Shown piece after piece: positions 55,641 to 64,000 of a stretch of 64,000 nt of DNA. The position numbers and the translations under genes are program-made. Positions within the stretch are counted from its first letter, which is position 1, and the number at the start of each line of letters is the position of its first letter. The stretch lies in contig VXIS01000086.1 of NCBI GenBank assembly GCA_008704415.1, positions 62,001 to 126,000 on the forward strand. The letters run 5' to 3'. The notes beneath the pieces are model-generated. The model was not told where the DNA came from. It saw nothing but the letters and a program-made list of their open reading frames with translations, and ran no database searches. This DNA is from Sphaerosporella brunnea. Lineage: Eukaryota > Ascomycota > Pezizomycetes > Pezizales > Pyronemataceae.

Positions 55641-56671
55641 TGTTTTTCTTTGTTATCGATGTCTAGGGGTGATGCGAAGCGATCACGAAGCTTTCCGTGC
55701 TCTGTATTCCGAGGTTTTGAGTGATAGGGACTTGCCCCAGGCCTGTCCATAGTGATAATCAGCTCGATTGGCAATCAGTTCATCACCGGCATATAGTTTC
55801 TAGAAGGAAATCCAGCACTAGGCGGAGTCGGTAGGAATTTATCGGGTGACTTTTCAATATTTTTGGGACGAACTGTGGTGCAGGCTCCATAAACTTAATG
55901 TCTCTAGGCGTGTATATACCGCCCACCCCGATTTCTTGCCGCCATTGGCCATATCGTCCGTGTAATTTGCACAAACCACCAAATGGTGGATAGATCAATT
56001 AGAATATGTAGTTGATCTAACTATAGCTCTCACACGTGTGCTCTCTTCGAATGGTCATCATCATCTTTATCGCTCATACTGGCGCGTAGCGCCAATGTCT
56101 GTCAGAGTAGGCAAGTTCTTGTCACCATTGTCAAAGTTTCGTCAGTGCCCCCTTCTCTTGCTGACGCCGGTCAGGATACGGTTAAGCAGCAAAGTTAGCA
56201 TTGGGTGAATTCGGCCCGCCAACATCGCGGAGAAAATATATCTCGGTTGCCATAAATCGACAGCCTGGGCAATGGGTTTTACCGCTTCCTTACCTTGGTT
56301 TCTCATGGTGTGTGTCGAATTCTACTCGCACAGATGACTCGATACCTGTCGAGGGAGCTACTGCTAACACTAGGCGGAAGACCGAGTGACTCGACATGAA
56401 TGCCTCGGCTCCTCGGGGGCGAGTGCAGTAAATTAACAGCACCCGGGCCAGTATACTCCAGTGCATGAGCAACCTTTAATATCATAGCCTGTTGGCCGTT
56501 GCATGTTCCTACTATCTCTGGTTCTTGCTGCCTGCAGCCCTGGTTACGCTTGAATTTCAATGCTGCGTTATCCTGTGCGCGCGCGGTATAGATAGGAGCC
56601 GATACGACAGCTGCAGGCAAGAAAAGTGTGGTTGAAGGAAGGCGTCGAGCTTGCACTTCACGTATTGATAA
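55641..56671. other. Intergenic, nothing recognised
   Basis: About 1 kb without supported genes. Confidence 0.4.
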
Positions 56672-56762
56672 CAAGTGTTGTCAATAGCCAGCCCAAAAAG
56701 CCGAAGCCAGCCGGGCCGGCTACCGTAAGCAGTCAGCCCAGAGTTCGAACTTAGAAGCCAGC
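56672..56762. repeat. hAT-terminus-like segment
   Basis: CAAGTGTTGTCAATAGCCAG followed by CCCAAAAAGCC matches the left ends at 2442 and 12715. GC-rich subterminal repeats follow, then nothing further. No matching right end found. Confidence 0.45.
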
Positions 56763-56822
56763 CTCACAGAGGCTTGCGGAATTGGCGTCCACGTTGTTTT
56801 GTTGTCAATAAATGAGCATCTA

Positions 56823-57387
56823 CCGTATTATCTCGGCCATAAGGCAATTTCGACGGCGCGAAACTAGTGGAAGCCGACCAGTAAGGAGGCGCCTGGAGAA
56901 AGGTGGTGGGCGAAGAAAATCTTAGCGCGTGACGTATATGGAGACGCGATGGAGACGGCTCACGCCGCAACATCGCTCTGCGACACATCCTTTAAAGAAC
57001 TCCACCAAAATTTATTTCAAGTAACTGTGTGCAGTATCCCGTTGCAAAAATAGACCGCTGATCTAAAACCCAGGCTCCAGTTAACCGTGAGCGCACCGGT
57101 CCGGCAAGGTAGACAAACCAGCACTACTTGTTCCACTGTTTTTGGCTCCAAAATGGGCAATTACTGAAGCGCAGTGTTGCTAGCTGCTGTGTGAGGTTGC
57201 TGCTGAGGCGTTGGCTGCGGCAGTCGTCGCTATGGTCTCCTTCTCGATGCTGTTTAAGGGTTTCTGTCACGCGAACTTTACTTACTAATTTTTTCTTCAC
57301 CCACCACCTTTCTCCAGGCGCCTCCTTACTGGTCGGCTTCCACTAGTTTCGCGCCGTCGAAATTGCCTTATGGCCGAGATAATACGG
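56823..57387. mobile_element. TA-flanked MITE, 565 bp, 97-bp inverted repeats
   Basis: Arms 56823-56919 and 57291-57387 start CCGTATTATCTCGGCC and agree at 96 of 97 positions. TA lies on both sides (56821-56822, 57388-57389). The about 370-bp core shows no coding sequence. The sharp arm conservation implies recent movement or gene conversion. Confidence 0.85.
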
Positions 57388-57555
57388 TAGGCTCCAGGCA
57401 CGAGTGCTAAATCCAGTCCGAGCTCTCGAGGCATTGTAATGCCTCGATGTGGCGTGTTAAACGATTGACGCAGTCGCTGTCGGTCAATTGTCGTTGTCGC
57501 AGATGTTTTCACGCAGTGGACTTCAAGAACGTGTGGGAATGAGTTGATTGCAAGG

Positions 57556-57610
57556 TACGGAGCCTAGCGCCCGTTTCTGACCTTATGAGGTAGAAACGAG
57601 CGCTAGCTCC
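57556..57610. repeat. Short imperfect palindrome
   Basis: GGAGCCTAGCGCCCGTTTCT is followed after a short loop by AGAAACGAGCGCTAGCTCC, forming a hairpin of about 20 bp with two bulges. It lies between the two large fold-back elements. Confidence 0.6.
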
Positions 57611-57658
57611 AAACTCCAAATCTAGCTAACAACCTAACCCTTGAGTAGCCTCATAATA

Positions 57659-57939
57659 CCGTAAAAACTCGAGAGCAAGAGAATGGCTAGTAGCAAAACT
57701 AAGGATTGTCTATGGAGGGGTGTGTACCAGAAATGGAAGTGTGATGGAGACTAAGTGTCGAAGTGGTGGCCGTGTAACGAGTAGAGCAGGTTCGCTCTGT
57801 GGCAACGCCCCGAAACCATCACTTCCCCACCCTCCTTTCTACCTTAGTCTCCATCACACTTCCATTTCTGGTACACACCCCTCCATAGACAATCCTTAGT
57901 TTTGCTACTAGCCATTCTCTTGCTCTCGAGTTTTTACGG
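57659..57939. mobile_element. TA-flanked MITE, 281 bp, perfect 97-bp inverted repeats
   Basis: Arms 57659-57755 and 57843-57939 start CCGTAAAAACTCGAGAGC and are identical over 97 bp. TA borders at 57657-57658 and 57940-57941. The centre is 87 bp. The terminal TACCGTAAAAACTC is shared with the 972-bp element at 6503. Confidence 0.88.
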
Positions 57940-57941
57940 TA

Positions 57942-58332
57942 CTCGCTCATACTGAAGTTGCCCTATGTACTACCCGTTCATACTCGGATCACTCCATACA
58001 CCCCCAATACAGCGCAACTGCCAATGCTCTCCCACTGCATTGTGTAGCGGATGGTGGCATGCAGATAAGTACATGGAGACGGGACCAACGTCACGGTCCA
58101 AGTACTCCAGTGCCCTCCAGCGAGAATCTATAGACATTGATTTCTCGCTGGGCCAGTCCAGGCTTCTTGTGCTGCCGCTTTCAGAGGCCGTCTGCCATGC
58201 AGCATTTGGAATTTGACCTCGGGATGTGGCCCCTAAGGTGTCAGTCACTAGCCACAGCGCCCTACTTTCGACGGTATGAGAACGACCAGCTACCATTCTA
58301 TCAGTAATTTGTCAACGTGTAAGCATGGATGA
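57942..58332. other. Intergenic, nothing recognised
   Basis: Lies between the MITE and the 3' end of the Clr5 gene. Confidence 0.4.
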
Positions 58333-59256
58333 TTATACCAGGTGGGACCTGATTGGACCCATCAACATTGCGTGAGGGCACCGAGAGGTTCCGAATGCTT
58401 TTTTGTAATGGTGGCGCCATGATCTCGGACTGTGATTCTTCACTCTGTCAGCAACTGATCTTGGCGTGTGTAGAGTAGAGTTTGGGTGTCTACCCGATGA
58501 TCCAAAGGTAAAAAGCCCCGGAATTTCAAATGGGGACGTCGGAATAGCGCTTTTTCGGTAGACGGACCACGGCCTCAATCGGAGTTCCGTCTCCACCCGG
58601 TCAGCGCTCTGTTCCTCATTGCTCACGTTAAAGTGATCGCCAGGCATCATATCCCTTTCGACAAGATTATCTCGTTGCTGATCGTCGAGAAGTGGCTGTG
58701 TGTTTTGTGGAGGTTCTGGTGGTGGTGATGGCGTGGCACATTCAACATCCGACGGAAGTGCTTTCCCCGCTGTCGTCAGCTAACTTAAATCCAAGCTCAG
58801 CGCTGTAGCAACAAACAACATACAAGGCGTTTCCGAGGTTTCCCTTGCAAGGGCACCCTCTCTTCTCGCCGCAGCACGGCACAATCGTTCCTCTTCAATC
58901 GTTTGCTGATTGAAACTAAAGACCGAACCCTTGTTGTATTTCTTTTTCCTATGCATTTTGCTCCGTATTATTTTCTCCATTTTCTGCCGGGGAATATTTT
59001 TCTGGAATTTCCATTCGCCAAATTTTCGTTTGTACTGTGCATCTCTGTTTATAGTCAGCACTAGTGACAACTCTCTCACACACACACACTGCGTAGGCAC
59101 GTACGTCGCGGAAAATTTGTGCTCCTTTTCCATCCGCGATTTGAGTTTAGGAAGAGTTAGGCCTTCGACGATGTAAAGCTGCTTGATTGTTCCCTTTTGG
59201 ACTTCCCATTCTTCCGGTGAATGTTCGAAAGATTTCGACGATATAGAGGGGGCCAT
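58333..59256 (-). CDS. Clr5-domain protein
   Basis: Minus strand, exons 59256-59105, 59044-58824, 58769-58333; 269 residues. Introns are 60 nt (GTACGT...ACAG) and 54 nt (GTATGT...GACAG), both multiples of three. The N-terminal Clr5 domain (PF14420) is clear: WEVQKGTIKQLYIVEGLTLP, then MEKEHKFSAT, joined by splicing to DAQYKRKFGEWKFQKNI. This domain, of about 54 residues, takes its name from fission yeast Clr5 and heads many fungal proteins of unclear, possibly DNA-binding, role. Next come a Lys-rich helix (KIIRSKMHRKKKYNK), a Pro-rich linker and a C-terminal region without known domain. Family members are often much longer, so this may be a short paralogue. Confidence 0.78.
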
Positions 59257-59469
59257 GGTGGCGATGTTGGTGGTGATTGTAAGGTGTGAAGGTAAAAAAC
59301 GAACTGGTCTTCTTGGAGGTTTATATCATCAGCTACCAAAGTCGGTGGCTGACTGTTCCGTCGGCGGAACGAAAGTTTTCTGCAGCTGAGGTTACACCAG
59401 CTGCTGCAGCAACGTTATGTAAAGAAGGGGCTTGAGCTTTCCGCTCTCTTTGAAGGGTAGAGGACCTTC

Positions 59470-59868
59470 GTCTTCGTCCAAAAGGGTTTAGCGTGGCAGG
59501 GGGTCTTACACCGCCGATATCTCGACAACGAAACATCCAATTGCCATGAGACTGAAAATAAGGGAAGACCAAACAGAGGAGAGTAGTTGAGCACAGCGAG
59601 CAATGTTTTGGAGAAGACCCTGCTTTTTTATGGCTGCAGAGAGCTGCAATATTGCGAGCAAAAAACTGCGGCATTCTGTAAGATCCAGTAAGTGCGAGAA
59701 CACCGACGACTTGGCTGTAAGTTGTCCAAAAAATACCTATGGATGGTTCTCAGGGATTAGAAAGCTTCAGTGACGGTCCGGGGGCATACAGGGCGGGGAT
59801 AACATCACCGCCGTTCCCGCCAGCATCGCCGCCCATGACGCCCAGGCCGAGTACACTCAGTTCAGAGG
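59470..59868. repeat. Left arm of an inverted duplication
   Basis: Reverse-complement match to about 61296-61700, including CATGGCAATTGGATGTTTCG, GACGGTCCGGGGGCAT and AGGCCGAGTACACTCAGTT blocks, with scattered differences (roughly 75-85% by eye). No conserved gene is evident in it. Confidence 0.7.
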
Positions 59869-60544
59869 TTACTGTTGGGACTCCTGATAAGGAGTCTAAC
59901 AGCGTCATTGATAAAAGAAGGTGACGCGTCAATGTCTGTGAGCCAAAGACTCGAGGGTCTAGAAGATAGAGAGGTGAGGGCGCCTGAATAAATAGGGCGT
60001 CCGTCTCCTTGTTTGAAGTTGTTTCTAGATAGCAATCAGCCCAACACAAACCCGTCGCTCCTCCTCCTCAATTCTCTACAGTTACACGGCCTGCTAGGGC
60101 CTGGAGGCACATGGATACGAATTTTTGGCGGTTTTTGCGGCTGCTGAACATATTGTTTGGAGGCGTGGTGCGTCCGACCAGGGAAGACTTAGCTAGGCGG
60201 AGAAAATTCAGAAAGCTTCTCAAATGGGCTCCAACCTCCTGACATCCTTCTCTCTGTAACTAGAGAGCGATTAGAAATAGTATAGAATCTGTAAGCTATG
60301 TCAGTGGGTCACAAACACTGTCATCCTGCGCCGAGTCGGGTTTGCCTTGAGGGGTGCCAGCAAAACAGCGGGATTACAGGCTGAAAGTAGGCCAGGTAAT
60401 GGTAGAAAGTTTTCTACAGACTTTAAAAGTGTTTTTGGCTGTCTGCATCGCTCTAGGGCGCGTTTTAAAGAAAGTGCTAGTTACCGGGTAGTGGGCCCTT
60501 TTGGGGGTGTATCGCATTTCTCTACGCCTGTAGGATAATATTTC
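59869..60544. other. Sequence between repeat arm and hAT ORF
   Basis: Part of this may be decayed hAT sequence. No motif seen before about 60545. Confidence 0.35.
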
Positions 60545-61290
60545 GTGAGGAGGCTGCAGGGACCGCTCACAGACAGCCCACAAAAAAGACCGCAACAGAG
60601 GAGCTCTCAGGATCAGAGGCAGACTCCGGAACGGAGGCTGATACTGAACAACAGCCATCGCCCAAGCGACCCAAAAAGAAGGCGGGAGCAAGTGCAGATA
60701 ATAAGAGGCCTATGGGACCCGCTTCACTGGTGGAAGCTCAATGAGGACCGATTCCCGACTCTTGCAAGAATGGCACGAGATTACCTTGCGATATGTGCCT
60801 CCAGCGTACCCTGCGAGCAACTTTTCTCAGTGGCTGGTGACATAATCATCAAGAAGCGGAACCGTCTTCTCGAAGAATCGAGTAGCATTCTTCTACTGCT
60901 CAAGCATTGGTTGAAGCAGACGGATGTGAAACCCTGGGGAAAATGGGGATATGAGGAGGCGGAGAACGAACCAGCGCCGACTGGTGAAACTATACACACC
61001 GCTCAGAGTTACCATGATGCAGCGGAGGGTGTTGAATCGGACGTTGAAGCTTCGCTGAACTCCTCTTCGGGTCTCTCAGACTTATCCGATTGATCTGGGA
61101 TTGATCTGCACACTTTATACTCTCATAGATAATTTACATTGCCCTGCAACAGCTCCCGCGTGCGTCAAAATGTGATTTTATATATGGCGGGCTCGAGCAT
61201 TAGCTCGAGCTCATGCTGCCCCGGCTCGGGCTCGCAAGTCGAGCGTCAAAATCGCACGAGCGGACTCGACTCCGCTCGTGCGCAACACTA
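60545..61290 (+). pseudogene. hAT transposon 3' part: dimerisation domain and right end
   Basis: The frame 60545-61093 gives WDPLHWWKLNEDRFPTLARM, then ARDYLAICASSVPCEQLFS and VAGDIIIKKRNRLLEESS, a well-preserved hAT C-terminal dimerisation domain (PF05699). The right end follows, with the complementary stems GCACGAGCGGA...TCCGCTCGTGC and terminus CAACACTA at 61290, next to CGTGTAAC as a possible 8-bp target copy. The N-terminal zinc finger and catalytic core are absent, and the matching left end is not seen, so the element is 5'-truncated. Confidence 0.8.
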
Positions 61291-61295
61291 CGTGT

Positions 61296-61700
61296 AACCT
61301 CTAAACTGAGTGTACTCGGCCTGGGTGTCATGCGGCGTAGGCGGTGATGTTATCCCCGCCCTGGATGCCCCCGGACCGTCACAAAAGCTCTCAAATCCTT
61401 GAGTACCATATAGGTATTTTCTAGACAAGTTACAGCTGAGTTGCAAGTGCTCTCGCTCCTACAATACACAACGCCGCAACCTCCGGCCCACAATAGTGCG
61501 GCTGACTACGCTCTCCGCGGCCAGAGAAAAGCTGGATCTTCTCCAAAACATTGCTCCCTGCACTAATCTACTCTTCTATATCTAGTGTTCCCTTGTTTTC
61601 AGTCTCATGGCAATTGGATGTTTCGTTGTCGAGATATCGCTGGTGTAAGACCCCCCCCCCCCTGTCACCCTAAACCCTTTTGGACGAAAGCATGTCGTGG
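61296..61700. repeat. Right arm of an inverted duplication
   Basis: Partner of 59470-59868. The match stops within a few bases of the hAT end at 61290, suggesting that the hAT element landed at or near the edge of this repeat copy. Confidence 0.7.
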
Positions 61701-62138
61701 AGGAAGGTCATGTCACATGGTCTGGAATGTTGCCCATGCAGAAAACTTCTGGGGGACTTTAGTTATGTGAGAAAAAGAAAAGCGTCCCGATAACGAAGCT
61801 GATTTCTTTCAACCCTCCATTCCGAACTTGAACTGGCCATGGGAAAAACAAAATAGCACGCAGCTAATCTTGTCGACTGTTTCGCATCGCGATAGTGAAC
61901 TCCTTCTAGGCATCTAGCATAGTCGACTTTGGTGAAGGCGTCCAGTCCGGCTTGCGCTGGGCCGTGCGTGCACCTCAAAGGACAACGAAAGAACTGAATC
62001 ACAATGTTAAAAACCAGAAGCTGCGGACCCATCAATTCAGGTCCACGGAACAGCAAGCATTTAAGCCAGCAACCGCTTGCCAGTAAACGCGCCTTCTCCA
62101 AATGTCACTCCCCCCGTCGAGGGCTGTACAAGAGCACT
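61701..62138. other. Intergenic, nothing recognised
   Basis: 3' flank of the F-box-like gene, without motifs. Confidence 0.4.
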
Positions 62139-62881
62139 TCAAAACCCCAACAAATCAGGATCCCCCTCCTTCCTCGTCGCTCTATAAAGCTCTGGCAAAA
62201 GGTGCCTCGAAATCCACGCACAACTTTCCGGCAACTGCACACTCCTCTCCTCGCCCCCATGCAGCCGAAGGCCAACCTCCGCACTATCCTCATCCGTCGT
62301 AATATGCCTAAAGTCGATGCTCGTGCTCCTCTTCCCGCCGCCACTCTCGGCCCAAAGCGCATAAATCCCGGCAACGATGCAGAATTTCGTGTGCTTTGGG
62401 TTTTTCCAGTCGATGCCAGGGTGCACAAAGTAGAGCTTTGTGAAGCCACGAGTGACGGCCCAAATAAAGTCGTTGAGGTCGTCCGCGATGAGGTCTACCA
62501 GCAGTGCATTTTCAAAGACACGGCGGGCGAGGAGTATCCCGTTTGCAGCTGAGGTCAAATCGTTGGTTAGCACAACCCTCCCCCCCCCCCCCAATGCGAA
62601 GAAGAGGGGAAACCTTTACCGCTATCGGGAATGCCCTCTAGCTTGAATTCAGTTTTGGCCACTTTGAGTGCGTTTTCGCGGAAATCAAATGGACCCGCTT
62701 CTAGTCGTTTCTCGTGTGCAAGGAGGGCAAGGCTGATGCTTGAGCCATGCTGCTTCCAGATGTCATTGAAGAAGCTCGAGGCCCTGGCAAGTCGCGCGGC
62801 GGAAGCTAGACTGTCAAGCGACTTGTAGATCCCGATAATGAGCTCGGTGGGGAGGGTTTTGACGGTGATCGTCGTCGGCAT
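62139..62881 (-). CDS. F-box-like protein
   Basis: Minus strand, exons 62881-62620 and 62548-62139 (intron GTAAAG...CTCAG, 71 nt); 223 residues. The start at MPTTITVKTLPTELIIGIYK is preferred over an upstream Met at 62980 because the F-box-like helix pattern (LPTELIIGIYKSLDSLASAA, then RLARASSFFNDIWK) normally begins near the N-terminus. The remainder (FENALLVDLIADDLNDFIWA and a WISRHLLPELYRAT end) is of a type common in lineage-specific fungal F-box families. Such proteins usually select substrates for SCF ubiquitin ligases; the target is unknown. A C run in the intron (62579-62592) may be length-variable. Confidence 0.65.
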
Positions 62882-63897
62882 GATGGATGGGGATTGATAT
62901 TGGCGAATCGTAAACTTTGCGTCTCGGGCCAATTCTGAGTTGTTCTTTAATGTGGCGAGTGGATGGACGTCGTGTTGCATAATGCGGGGGTGTCTCGGGA
63001 GATGACGTATGAGGGAGGGATATGATATCGCGACAACCAGGTACAGAACCCAACCGCTTGGTGACAGGCTATAATTTACTATACCCTAAATATGTCTCTT
63101 ACCCACAACGAGTAGAATACGTTTTACAGCAGGCCCTGCAGTTTGCATGAACTATAGTAGTGTTACCTATCTGCCGAACCCTGTGCCCTAAACAAAAGCT
63201 CACGCCCTCCCAACGTCGTACTTCCTCACCATAAGCATTTCCGCTCACAGTTCTCAGCAAACAAGATAGTTTCAATAAGGCGGCGGACAAGACACAGGGT
63301 GGGGACGAGTGGAGGGTCTGCCGTAGCCTTGTGGTTCTCGGAACGATGTGGGACTCGGTCCCGCGAAGAATGACGTTCCAGTTCGTGGAAGAAAGTGTCC
63401 TGTGGAGTGCAGCGGCTTTGTAGAGTCCATGTACCTGCAGGGTGTTGTGAGGGGGTTGAGTGCTGAGATATCATCTTGGAGTTCTTCGCCAATGAGAAGG
63501 GGGTGTGCCGGTAAGAGGGGGGGGGAACGGTGAGGATCGCTGCGGGGATGGGATTCGGCTCCTGTTGCGCTGTCGGGGGAGAGGGGGGGGGGGGGGTCAT
63601 TTTTGATGGCTCCCGAGGACTATGTGTTTGAGGTCTGTCTCTGTGGATTTTGGTGTTGTGGACTGGGGGGATGATTGAGAGGGATATTGAAGGTCTTGAG
63701 ATGAGACGAAGGGAATAACGTGTTGTTAAGGCAGACTTATAAACTTTCGAAATTGGAAAGTTGGAGGTGCTGAGATGTAAAAGTAAGCATTTGGCTGGGA
63801 AAACGTCGTAAAACTCTGGGGCTCGGGAAGGAGCTGTTGGAATATGCGTCCTGACGTAGCGTGGGCGCTGGCTAGTGAGGTATGTTTATCTATTGTA
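62882..63897. other. Intergenic, nothing recognised
   Basis: Includes G runs near 63520 and 63590. Only short spurious frames. Confidence 0.4.
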
Positions 63898-63976
63898 CTC
63901 GACGATTTTTGAAGTATCCGGATGCCCAAGAAACTCTAACCCAGGCCAGCATCCGGATACTTAAAAAATCGTCGAG
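63898..63976. repeat. 79-bp fold-back with 28-bp arms
   Basis: CTCGACGATTTTTGAAGTAT, then CCGGATGC, is repeated inverted at 63949-63976 with one mismatch. The loop is about 23 nt. It could be a very small MITE or a hairpin RNA source; the window ends just after it. Confidence 0.75.
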
Positions 63977-64000
63977 CAGTGGCTTGTTAGATAGATTAAC

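Noticed and set aside
1..64000. Starship-type giant element or captain recombinase
   Set aside because: No DUF3435-like tyrosine recombinase motif was seen on either strand, and no boundary pair could be proposed.
1..64000. CRISPR array or prokaryotic-style operon
   Set aside because: No regularly spaced repeats; genes carry spliceosomal introns, so the DNA is eukaryotic.

Overview
The window reads as nuclear DNA of a filamentous ascomycete (Pezizomycotina). Introns are short (about 45-75 nt) with GTRNGT...YAG borders, three intron-bearing tRNA-Ala genes are present, and the gene content is typical of the group: a WetA-like conidiation regulator, TRI12-type and Jen1-type MFS transporters, a Clr5-domain protein and an Atg26-like glucosyltransferase. 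I could not identify the species. Exon-intron models were built by hand from splice signals and reading-frame continuity. Family names come from remembered motifs, not from searches.

Layout. 0-2.2 kb: 3' part of an LtrA-type membrane protein and a tRNA-Ala. 2.4-9.2 kb: gene-poor, with a small basic ORF, a minisatellite, several fold-back (MITE-like) elements and a decayed hAT transposase carrying a 206-bp MITE beside it. 9.3-12.4 kb: a five-exon gene whose uninterrupted frame joins an arrestin-like domain to a complete MFS transporter. 14.3-16.5 kb: a nine-exon TRI12-family MFS pump in the same orientation, followed by a tRNA-Ala on the opposite strand. 18.2-21.3 kb: WetA-like gene (minus strand) with a long, simple-repeat-rich upstream region. 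21.3-34 kb: almost no genes, but a third tRNA-Ala, a hAT-type MITE, a LINE 3' end and other repeats. 34.7-42.1 kb: Jen1-like carboxylate transporter, a Fic/Doc-like protein, a conserved fungal protein of unknown function and a USP-like protease. 42.4-43.4 kb: second LINE 3' end. 44.1-51.0 kb: Atg26-like glucosyltransferase and an FHA-domain tail-anchored protein (both minus). 53.7-54.2 kb: third LINE 3' end. 54.6-55.4 kb: HAD phosphatase. 56.6-57.9 kb: two fold-back elements. 58.3-62.9 kb: Clr5-domain gene, hAT remnant inside an inverted duplication, and an F-box-like gene.

The window holds about 13 protein genes in 64 kb, with repeats filling most of the rest. Several unrelated-looking fold-back elements share a TA target and TACCGT termini, suggesting a common Tc1/mariner-like source of transposase outside the window. 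The most unusual gene is the arrestin-MFS fusion. Next are a Fic-like protein with Gln where the catalytic His is expected, and a USP-like protein with an altered Cys box and a proline-rich tail.
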